From an uncultured Prevotella sp. (GTDB lineage Bacteria > Bacteroidota > Bacteroidia > Bacteroidales > Bacteroidaceae), in NCBI GenBank assembly GCA_900557255.1, contig USSA01000022.1, positions 1-29,917 on the forward strand: a DNA stretch of 29,917 bases. The letters run 5' to 3'. The position numbers and the translations under genes were made by a program. The first letter of the stretch is position 1. Every line of letters starts with the position of its first letter. Under the pieces are notes generated by a model. The model saw nothing but the letters and a program-made list of their open reading frames with translations. It did not search any database and was not told where the DNA came from. Positions 14,132 through 20,697 of the stretch are shown here, in pieces.

Positions 14132-15610
14132 ATGGTAAGCAACAACATTCCACAAGTAAAGCTCGGTATTATTGCCGTTAGCCGTGACTGTTTTCCAATC
14201 GCGCTTTCTACTCAGCGCCGTGAGAACATCGTAAAAGAGTACAAGGGTGAAATCTTCAACTGCCAGACTACAGTTGAGAACGAGAAAGATATGCTCAAGG
14301 CTTTGGGCGAAGTGAAAGAGCAGGGCTGCAACGCTTTGGTTGTATTCCTCGGTAACTTCGGTCCAGAGACTCCTGAGACTTTGATTGCAAAGAACTTCGA
14401 TGGTCCTTGTATGTTTGTTGCAGCTGCAGAGGGTGACGGCGACATGATCAATGGTCGTGGCGACGCTTACTGCGGTATGCTCAACTGCTCTTACAACCTC
14501 GGCATGCGCCACCTGAAGGGTTATATCCCTGAGTATCCTGTAGGTACAGCAGAGGACGTAGCTAAGATGATTAAGGACTTCGTACCAGTAGCTCGCGTTA
14601 TCCTCGGTTTGAAGGGTTTGAAGATTATCACCTTCGGTCCACGTCCACAGGACTTCTTCGCTTGCAACGCTCCTATCAAGGGCTTGTACGAACTCGGTGT
14701 TGAGATTGAGGAGAACTCTGAGCTCGACCTCCTCGTAGCTTATAAGGAGCACGCGAACGATCCACGTATCGACGAGGTTTGCGCTGATATGGCCAAGGAG
14801 ATGGGCGAAGGCTGCTACTATCCTGACCTCAGCCGCAGAATGGCACAGTTTGAGTTGACATTGCTCGACTGGGCAGAGGCTCACAAGGGTTCTCGCCAGT
14901 ATGTAGCATTCGCTGACAAGTGCTGGCCTGCATTCCCAAGCCAGTTCGGTTTCGAGCCTTGCTATGTAAACAGCCGTCTCGTTAGCCGTGGCATTCCTGT
15001 AGCTTGCGAGGTTGATGTCTATGGTGCGCTCTCTGAGTACATCGGTATGTGTGCTTCTGACGATACCGTTACATTGCTCGATATCAACAACTCAGTTCCT
15101 CAGTATATCTATGATGAGGACATCAAGGGCAAGTACGATTATAAGTTGACTGATACCTTCATGGGCTTCCACTGCGGTAACACTCCACAGTGCAAGATGT
15201 GCTCTAGCCGTAAGATTAAGTATCAGCTCATCCAGAACCGTTTGTTGGAGAATGGTGGTAAACCAGACTTCACCCGTGGTACTTTGGAGGGTGATATCGC
15301 AGCTTCTGACATCACATTCTACCGTCTGCAGTGCGATTCAGAGGGCAACCTCCGCAGCTACATCGCAGAGGGTGAGGTTCTCGATGTTCCTACCCGTTCA
15401 TTCGGTGGTATCGGTATCTTCGCCATCAACGAGATGGGCCGCTTCTATCGTCACGTATTGATTCAGAAGGGTTATCCACACCACGGAGCCGTAGCATTCT
15501 CTCACGTAGGTAAGACCTTGTTCGAGGTATTCAAGTATCTCGGCATCAAGGATATCGCTTACAACCAGCCAGCTAGCCTGCCTTACCCAACAGAGAATCC
15601 TTGGAAGTAA
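14132..15610 (+). CDS. L-fucose/L-arabinose isomerase family protein
   Basis: 492 residues, full-length for the COG2407-type isomerases related to L-fucose isomerase. The N-terminal substrate-binding fold starts VKLGIIAVSRDCFP. The second half carries conserved stretches such as CWPAFPSQFGFEPCYVNSR, ACEVDVYGALSEY, and a C-terminal HHGAVAF with likely metal-binding His and Glu residues. It should interconvert an aldose and a ketose; the sugar cannot be read from the sequence. No kinase, aldolase or transporter gene for fucose or arabinose lies next to it. Strong codon bias and a good promoter suggest high expression. It is monocistronic, closed by a strong hairpin. Confidence 0.85.
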   Translation: MVSNNIPQVKLGIIAVSRDCFPIALSTQRRENIVKEYKGEIFNCQTTVENEKDMLKALGEVKEQGCNALVVFLGNFGPETPETLIAKNFDGPCMFVAAAEGDGDMINGRGDAYCGMLNCSYNLGMRHLKGYIPEYPVGTAEDVAKMIKDFVPVARVILGLKGLKIITFGPRPQDFFACNAPIKGLYELGVEIEENSELDLLVAYKEHANDPRIDEVCADMAKEMGEGCYYPDLSRRMAQFELTLLDWAEAHKGSRQYVAFADKCWPAFPSQFGFEPCYVNSRLVSRGIPVACEVDVYGALSEYIGMCASDDTVTLLDINNSVPQYIYDEDIKGKYDYKLTDTFMGFHCGNTPQCKMCSSRKIKYQLIQNRLLENGGKPDFTRGTLEGDIAASDITFYRLQCDSEGNLRSYIAEGEVLDVPTRSFGGIGIFAINEMGRFYRHVLIQKGYPHHGAVAFSHVGKTLFEVFKYLGIKDIAYNQPASLPYPTENPWK

Positions 15611-15706
15611 ATTGAGTGAAGAGGGAAGAGTGAAGAAACAAAGTTCGGCGGCCGAAGGGAAAGCCAATTCATTTGCTCTTCTTTCTAAACTGAGTTCATA
15701 AAAGAT

Positions 15707-15755
15707 AAGGGCGATTGCTTATCCCTTGCGTAGGGAATAGCAATCGCCCTTTTTA
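15707..15755 (+). terminator. strong terminator after the isomerase gene
   Basis: AAGGGCGATTGCTTATCCC (15707-15725) pairs with GGGAATAGCAATCGCCCTT (15733-15751) around a 7-base loop, followed by TTTT. Near-perfect 19-base stem, about 97 bases after the stop. Confidence 0.9.
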
Positions 15756-15763
15756 TGTTTTCC

Positions 15764-15797
15764 TGGAAGGAGATTACCTTATAATAATCTCCTTCCA
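15764..15797 (-). terminator. hairpin downstream of terC (convergent side)
   Basis: TGGAAGGAGATTA (15764-15776) and TAATCTCCTTCCA (15785-15797) form a perfect 13-base stem with an 8-base loop, 12 bases after the terC stop read on the minus strand. It is not followed by a long T-run on that strand, so termination may depend also on the neighbouring hairpin at 15707-15751. Confidence 0.6.
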
Positions 15798-15809
15798 AGA
15801 ATGTTTTGC

Positions 15810-16814
15810 TTATTTCGTATTTTCCAACGCTTCCTGTTTCTGCGGAATCATCACCGAAGCCCCGATGCTGACGAGCAGTACGAGGATGATGAATACCAGC
15901 GAACTGACTGCATCAATCTCGAAGAAATCGTGGATGAGCATCTTCACACCGATGAACACCAGCAGCACACTCACACCCACTTTCAGATAGCGGAACTTGT
16001 CTGCTATCGCTGCCAGCAGGAAGAAGAGGGCACGCAAGCCCAGAATGGCGAAGATATTCGAGAAGAACACCACGAATGGATCAAGCGATACCGAGAAAAC
16101 GGCTGGGATGCTGTCGAATGCAAAAATCAGGTCGCAGAACTCGATGAATACCACCGTCATCACCAGTGGACCCAGATGCAGGCGCTTCTGCATGAACTTC
16201 ACTACCGGATGCTCCAGAGCATTGATTTCCTCCTTCTTGTTCCTGTTGAGGAACATCTTGGTACCGCTGTAAACCAGAAATCCTCCGAATACGAGCAATA
16301 TCCAGGCGAAACGGCTGATGAGCGCAGCACCCGCAAAGATGAAGACGAAGCGCAGCACGATGGCTCCCAGGATACCCCAGTTCAGTACGTGCTGGTAATC
16401 TTTCTTGTCTACTCCGAACGAGGTGAAAATCATCATCATCACGAAGAGATTATCTACCGAGAGCGTTTTCTCTATCAGATAACCCGAGATGTAGGAGATG
16501 GTCATATAGTGCCGGTATTGCTGCAGACTTCCCTCATAGTCGTTCGGGTCCAGTTTGAGATGCGAAGCATAGCGCGAGGCTATCAGCTTCAGGTCGTCGA
16601 AGTTCTCGATGCCGTGCACCATGTCGCCATGAAAATAGATGAATACGGCGAAGGCGAGCGCGAGAATAATCCATACAGCCGTCCATGAACCGGCTTCCTT
16701 GATAGACACCACATGTGCCTTTCGGTCGATGACCAGCATGTCTAATACGAGTATGGCAGCGATGAAAATCACGAATCCCACCAAAAACATCGATTCAGTA
16801 AAAACATGTTCCAT
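15810..16814 (-). CDS. TerC family integral membrane protein
   Basis: 334 residues with about nine membrane segments. TerC/Alx family marks are EKTLSVDNLFVMMMIF (about 115-130) and VFIEFCDLIFAFDSIPAVF (about 221-239), both with the acidic residues expected for metal handling. The family is linked to manganese export and metalation of secreted proteins, and historically to tellurite resistance. Transport substrate here is inference. The gene has its own promoter on the minus strand (TAATTTTG at 16889-16896 reversed). Its 5' UTR of about 70 bases is too short and plain for a yybP-ykoY manganese riboswitch. Confidence 0.93.
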   Translation of the reverse strand: MEHVFTESMFLVGFVIFIAAILVLDMLVIDRKAHVVSIKEAGSWTAVWIILALAFAVFIYFHGDMVHGIENFDDLKLIASRYASHLKLDPNDYEGSLQQYRHYMTISYISGYLIEKTLSVDNLFVMMMIFTSFGVDKKDYQHVLNWGILGAIVLRFVFIFAGAALISRFAWILLVFGGFLVYSGTKMFLNRNKKEEINALEHPVVKFMQKRLHLGPLVMTVVFIEFCDLIFAFDSIPAVFSVSLDPFVVFFSNIFAILGLRALFFLLAAIADKFRYLKVGVSVLLVFIGVKMLIHDFFEIDAVSSLVFIILVLLVSIGASVMIPQKQEALENTK

Positions 16815-16888
16815 TTTTCTTTTTCCTTAATCTATTTAGTATATACCATTGAATCTTAAAATCATTTCATCTGTTAGAAACGTGGGCG

Positions 16889-16896
16889 CAAAATTA
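16889..16896 (-). promoter_or_regulatory. -7 box of the terC promoter
   Basis: Read on the minus strand this is TAATTTTG, matching TAnnTTTG, about 75 bases before the terC start codon. Between 16815 and 17085 I see only this promoter and the large hairpin at 17020-17082. Confidence 0.5.
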
Positions 16897-17019
16897 GGAA
16901 AAATATCTGGAATAGCGAAGGTTCCGGTGCAAAACTTAATTGATTTTAACTTGAAAGGCAGAAATGTAACATGTTTGTAATAACGGTGCTGTGAGAACCG
17001 GCAAAAAAGACGTTTTAAC

Positions 17020-17082
17020 GGTAAAAAGGTAAAAAGAGCCTAGCGGAATGTTAAGCTAGGGGGCTCTTTTTACCTTTTTACC
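17020..17082 (-). terminator. very long hairpin directly after the nlpE-like gene
   Basis: Left arm GGTAAAAAGGTAAAAAGAGC (17020-17039, continuing C-TAGC to 17044) pairs with GCTAGG-GGGCTC followed by the reverse complement of the left arm up to 17082. The stem is about 25 pairs with a loop of about 10 bases and one small bulge. It begins three bases after the stop codon of the minus-strand lipoprotein gene. The A/T-rich outer stem supplies a U-tract on both strands, so it can terminate transcription in either direction. Confidence 0.85.
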
Positions 17083-17085
17083 CTT

Positions 17086-17550
17086 TTACCTTTTCTTAGT
17101 CAGCACATAGTGCTTAGCCATGGCGCCTTCAGGCTCATTGCCCAGCGAATCGGTCATGATGAGGCTGTTGGCATCCTTTACCTTGTAGTAAGATGTCTCG
17201 CCGCTTGATGGACGGGTGATTTCTACCACGTTGTTAGCCAATACCTTGAAGATACCGCTCGCTTCGTCATGACCATCCTTGCGCTCCAGATAGTCGGCTG
17301 AGTACTGATAGGTGCTGTCGGCGTTGAGCGTTAAAACGGTCTTGATACCCGGACAGTCGGCAGCAGGGAGAGTTCCCTCGTAGGTGCCGGCGATGGAATC
17401 GAGAATGACATCGTTGGAATTGAGCGAATCATTTTCAGCATAACTGAGGCTATCCTGCTCAGCCCCCTGGCTATTTGTCTTCTTGCCATTGCAGGAGACA
17501 ACTGATAATGCAGCGATGACGGCTGCTGTCAAAACTAATTTCTTTTTCAT
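17086..17550 (-). CDS. NlpE-like lipoprotein
   Basis: 154 residues. A lipoprotein signal with lipobox LSVVSC has its cysteine at residue 20. A Ser/Asn/Asp-rich linker is followed by the NlpE N-terminal fold: GTYEGTLPAADCPGIKTVLTL, then TYQYSADYLERKDG. NlpE proteins are outer-membrane lipoproteins associated with copper tolerance and envelope-stress sensing in enterobacteria. In Bacteroidota the role is not established. The CxxC of E. coli NlpE is not seen here, where a single cysteine remains in the PAADCPG loop. It has its own promoter and ends at a large hairpin. Confidence 0.85.
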   Translation of the reverse strand: MKKKLVLTAAVIAALSVVSCNGKKTNSQGAEQDSLSYAENDSLNSNDVILDSIAGTYEGTLPAADCPGIKTVLTLNADSTYQYSADYLERKDGHDEASGIFKVLANNVVEITRPSSGETSYYKVKDANSLIMTDSLGNEPEGAMAKHYVLTKKR

Positions 17551-17630
17551 ACTATACTGCTTTTTAATTGTTACTTATTTACGGAATCTCTTCTCTTAGA
17601 GAGCACTTCCCCGAGAAGGATTTCTCTTCG

Positions 17631-17661
17631 CAAAAATAGTGTTTTATTCTGTAATCCGCAA
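17631..17661 (-). promoter_or_regulatory. promoter of the nlpE-like gene
   Basis: On the minus strand TATTTTTG (17638-17631) is a TAnnTTTG -7 box and TTG (17661-17659) lies 20 bases upstream as -33 element. The 5' UTR would be about 75 bases. Confidence 0.6.
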
Positions 17662-17699
17662 GTTTTACACAAAAAATTATAGAATATTATACTATTTTC

Positions 17700-17993
17700 T
17701 TAATTGATGATGACAGGCACAATCTCTTCTTCACTAGGCCAATGAGGTAGATAGAAGAGCGGGCGAGGGGTTCCGCCCAAGCCCGTCCAGTCTATCTGTT
17801 TCACAAAGTCGAAATCGGGAGGGCCGAAGTCGAAACTTCTGCCGTAGAGCACGATGGCGCCTCTGCCTTCATCTATCTTCCACAAACCGCCCCCGTAGGT
17901 GCATTGCTCGCCGGGTGACAGCATGTCACGGTGCAGGTAGACACGCCCGAACTTCAGTACTCCGTCTCTGTTGATAATGAATTTCTGAAACAT
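17700..17993 (-). CDS. small hypothetical protein
   Basis: A 97-residue soluble protein, rich in Gly, Asp and aromatic residues, with alternating short strands (KFIINRDGVLKFGRVYLH, AIVLYGRSFDF), suggesting a small beta barrel. No signal peptide or membrane segment. I do not recognise the family. It starts 59 bases after the carboxylesterase stop on the same strand, so it may be the last gene of that transcription unit. No promoter box was evident in the 59-base gap. Confidence 0.65.
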   Translation of the reverse strand: MFQKFIINRDGVLKFGRVYLHRDMLSPGEQCTYGGGLWKIDEGRGAIVLYGRSFDFGPPDFDFVKQIDWTGLGGTPRPLFYLPHWPSEEEIVPVIIN

Positions 17994-18052
17994 CTCAATT
18001 CTGGTTTATTCAATGAAATCTGTATTCCGATTGATTCAATGTAATGAGAGAA

Positions 18053-19708
18053 TTATTTCTTCTCCCAAAACAGTTTGTCTATGAAATCATAGCGCTTCTC
18101 CATCTGGGCATCAGTTTTTACGACGGTATTCACGTCTATCTGAAGCACAGGGGCTACTGCCTTGCTGTTGGTGGATGGCCACTCAGGCAGACCCAGACCA
18201 TTCGGATTGCCGGTCTTTACGAAATTGACGTAATACTGGCTGAAGATGTCGCTGATCATATAATCCTCCGGCTGCCAGTTGAACACGCGGTTGGTTGGCA
18301 ATGTACCCATTGCATACTCGATGTCGGCAGAATGAACGGCTCCCTTGTCTTGTGGCGCAGGAGCCGCATCTTCCTTGGCATCTACCACGCCGCCAGCCAA
18401 TGCAGCCACCTTACCCTTGATGGCCATAGCAGGACGAGGATGGCAATAGCGGTAGCGGTAAACAGGCTGTCCGCCGGTCAGCTTGTGCATGTTGCCCCAC
18501 TTCCATGTTGAATAATCGAGGAAGATATCCGAAGCCAGGTTCACGCCCGGCTGCTCCAATACATCTTTATCGCTGTTGATGCCGTAGAGGCGGAAGAGTT
18601 CATCGATGTTCTCTTCTCCGAAAGTAGCCTTGGCGCCAGCTTTCAGATTCTCAACGGTTGGCTGCTTGCCCATCAATACCGCCAATGGAGTCATCTCCTG
18701 GTTGTTGCCGCCGATAAGCAGAGGCACCTTGGTCTGCTCGCCCTTGGCAAATACCTCTACAGGCTGTTCTTTCATAAAATATCCGTCGATATTATAGACA
18801 GGAACCGCTCTTACTTCCGCCAGCTTCATCAGTTCCTCGGCAGGAAGGGCACGAAGTTCGTTGAGGTTCTTCATTCCAACCTTCTTTCCCACCTTCTTGC
18901 CGTTTTTCTTACCTATCTTCTCGGCTATTTTCTGGGCAAGCTGCACGCCTTTCTCCTCGGCCTCCTTCAGCGTAGCCACCTTCTTGAATCCCATCACCGA
19001 ACCACTGGAACCCATTGCCTGCGCAAAGAGTCCCTGACAGAGAGGGGAAGCCATCAGGGCGCTGACCGACATGGAACCTGCCGATTCGCCTACGATGGTG
19101 ATGCGGTTAGGGTCGCCGCCGAAAGCCTCGATGTTATCCTTTACCCACTGGATGGCAGCCACCTGGTCCATGAATCCATAGTTGCCGGAACCCTTGTAGG
19201 ATGTTTCCTTAGAGAGCTGTGGGTGGGCGAAGAATCCGAAGATGCCCTCACGATAGTTGGCTGTGATGGAGATGATGCCCTTGCGTGCCATCGCATCGCC
19301 CGCATATCGAGGTTCGCTTCCGCTACCCGCCATCAGTCCTCCGCCGTTGAAATAAATGAGTACCGGCAGATGCTCCTTCATGGTCTTTGCCGGTGTCCAT
19401 ATATTAAGGTAGAGGCAATCCTCGCTGTTGGTCTTCGTACCGAAGTTCATATCGCCGAAGAGAGGTTCCTGCATCGGGTTCGGTCCGAACTCCTTGGCCT
19501 CGCGAACGCCCTGCCATTTCTGTACAGGCTGCGGAGCCTTCCAGCGGAGATTTCCTACCGGAGGGGCAGCGAACGGAATACCCTTGAATACTGTGATGCC
19601 TGAGAGGTCTTTTCCTTCGAGGATACCTTCGGCAGTCGTTACCTGAGTCTGCGCCATCATTCCCATACCAGGGAGCAGAAAGGCAATGGATAAGAGTAGT
19701 TTTTTCAT
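18053..19708 (-). CDS. type-B carboxylesterase (secreted)
   Basis: 551 residues with an N-terminal Sec signal (about 1-19). The carboxylesterase/cholinesterase fold is shown by FKGIPFAAPPVGNLRWKAPQ (41-60), SEDCLYLNIWTP (95-106), the nucleophile elbow G207-E-S209-A-G and a late HSADIEYAMG with the likely catalytic His. The oxyanion-hole motif, usually HGGG, reads NGGG (121-124). A Lys/Gly-rich insert (about 263-280, KIGKKNGKKVGKKVGMK) looks like a short internal repeat. It should hydrolyse ester substrates in the periplasm, with unknown specificity. Promoter TATTTTTG lies about 30 bases upstream on the minus strand. Confidence 0.92.
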   Translation of the reverse strand: MKKLLLSIAFLLPGMGMMAQTQVTTAEGILEGKDLSGITVFKGIPFAAPPVGNLRWKAPQPVQKWQGVREAKEFGPNPMQEPLFGDMNFGTKTNSEDCLYLNIWTPAKTMKEHLPVLIYFNGGGLMAGSGSEPRYAGDAMARKGIISITANYREGIFGFFAHPQLSKETSYKGSGNYGFMDQVAAIQWVKDNIEAFGGDPNRITIVGESAGSMSVSALMASPLCQGLFAQAMGSSGSVMGFKKVATLKEAEEKGVQLAQKIAEKIGKKNGKKVGKKVGMKNLNELRALPAEELMKLAEVRAVPVYNIDGYFMKEQPVEVFAKGEQTKVPLLIGGNNQEMTPLAVLMGKQPTVENLKAGAKATFGEENIDELFRLYGINSDKDVLEQPGVNLASDIFLDYSTWKWGNMHKLTGGQPVYRYRYCHPRPAMAIKGKVAALAGGVVDAKEDAAPAPQDKGAVHSADIEYAMGTLPTNRVFNWQPEDYMISDIFSQYYVNFVKTGNPNGLGLPEWPSTNSKAVAPVLQIDVNTVVKTDAQMEKRYDFIDKLFWEKK

Positions 19709-19739
19709 ATCTTAAATCTGTTTGTTTGCAATGATACTG

Positions 19740-19747
19740 CAAAAATA
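19740..19747 (-). promoter_or_regulatory. -7 box of the carboxylesterase promoter
   Basis: On the minus strand this reads TATTTTTG, a TAnnTTTG match, 31 bases before the esterase start codon. No clear -33 element was found. Confidence 0.45.
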
Positions 19748-19807
19748 AACAAAATATCATTACCTTGTCTTGTTCATGCTTATTTTTTAAATCTTTTTGC
19801 AAAAAAA

Positions 19808-19852
19808 ATAAGGGCAGGCCCCTCATGATGAGAAACTTACCCTTTTTTCTGA
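19808..19852 (-). terminator. weak terminator-like hairpin after the GDPD gene
   Basis: Read on the minus strand, AAAAAAGGG is followed by a CTCATCATGAG palindrome and then CCCTTATTTTTTTT. The outer A/T-rich arms plus GGG-CCC can pair and end in a T-run, so it probably terminates the receptor-GDPD transcript. Confidence 0.45.
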
Positions 19853-19860
19853 TTGTTGTA

Positions 19861-20619
19861 TTATAAATTCTTGGCTTTTTCCGGTTCATTGGTTGTCACG
19901 TAATCGATGCCTTGCTTAAAGAAATATTTGATGGCTTTTAGATTGTTGACTGTCCAGACATTGGTAATCAGGCCGAGTTTCCGGGCTTCCTTGATCCATA
20001 ACGGATGTTCGTAGAAAACGCTATCTTCGTAATCGATGCCTGCATAGCCTGCATCCTTGGCATCGAGAGGGGTTAGGTCGCCATTGAGATAGGAAACCTT
20101 GGCTCCTGGAGCGTGGCGAACGAGATAATCGCAGGCGTGCTTGCTGAAGGAAATATACTCTGTTCTTGCTTCCAGTCCGGCTTCTCTTACCATCTTCAGG
20201 GTGGCATCGATGCAGCGGTCTTCATCGCTCTTCTGGATGTGCTCTTTTACTTCGAGGATGAGCTTCATATCGCCCAATGACTTGGCAGCATTGAGATAGT
20301 CCTTCAAGGTAGGAATCTTCTCGCCATTCTTGAGTCGTTTGTCCTTGATATCGGCATAGTTGGCATTCTCTATCTTGATGCCGTCAACATCATCATCGTG
20401 GAAAACTACCACCTCGCCGTCGCGTGTGATATGAACATCAAACTCTGAGCCGTAAACCCCTATCTTATAAGAGTTCTGAAGAGAAGAGATGGAGTTCTGG
20501 GCAGAACCTTCTGTCTTCCAATAGCCTCTGTGGGCAATCACCTGCTGGGCTCTATCCTTGGCTGAGGATGGGAGAATCACTCCCATCAGCAGCATCATAT
20601 AAATCAAAATTCTTTTCAT
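19861..20619 (-). CDS. glycerophosphodiester phosphodiesterase family protein
   Basis: 252 residues with a signal peptide (about 1-20). The GDPD fold is shown by IAHRGYW (catalytic H30), GSEFDVHITRDGEVVVFHDDDVDG with metal ligands E59 and D61 and catalytic H74, and LILEVKEH with the third metal Glu. The family cleaves glycerophosphodiesters to glycerol-3-phosphate and an alcohol; the location should be periplasmic. The C-terminal VWTVNN followed by YVTTNEPE is also typical. It starts 78 bases after the TonB-dependent receptor stop and is likely co-transcribed, which suggests uptake and hydrolysis of a phosphodiester or related substrate. Confidence 0.93.
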   Translation of the reverse strand: MKRILIYMMLLMGVILPSSAKDRAQQVIAHRGYWKTEGSAQNSISSLQNSYKIGVYGSEFDVHITRDGEVVVFHDDDVDGIKIENANYADIKDKRLKNGEKIPTLKDYLNAAKSLGDMKLILEVKEHIQKSDEDRCIDATLKMVREAGLEARTEYISFSKHACDYLVRHAPGAKVSYLNGDLTPLDAKDAGYAGIDYEDSVFYEHPLWIKEARKLGLITNVWTVNNLKAIKYFFKQGIDYVTTNEPEKAKNL

Positions 20620-20697
20620 TGTTTTTATCTTTAATATATTTCTTCAATATGTATTTCGTTATACTTATGAAACGTATTCCAGTCTGCACTTATTGTC

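Noticed and set aside
15801..16688. A 295-residue frame on the plus strand opposite terC
   Set aside because: It is antisense to a clear TerC gene, is His/Glu-rich as expected of a shadow frame, and has no family features.
16815..16890. yybP-ykoY manganese riboswitch before terC
   Set aside because: The predicted 5' UTR is only about 70 bases and AT-rich, without the conserved paired loops of that class.
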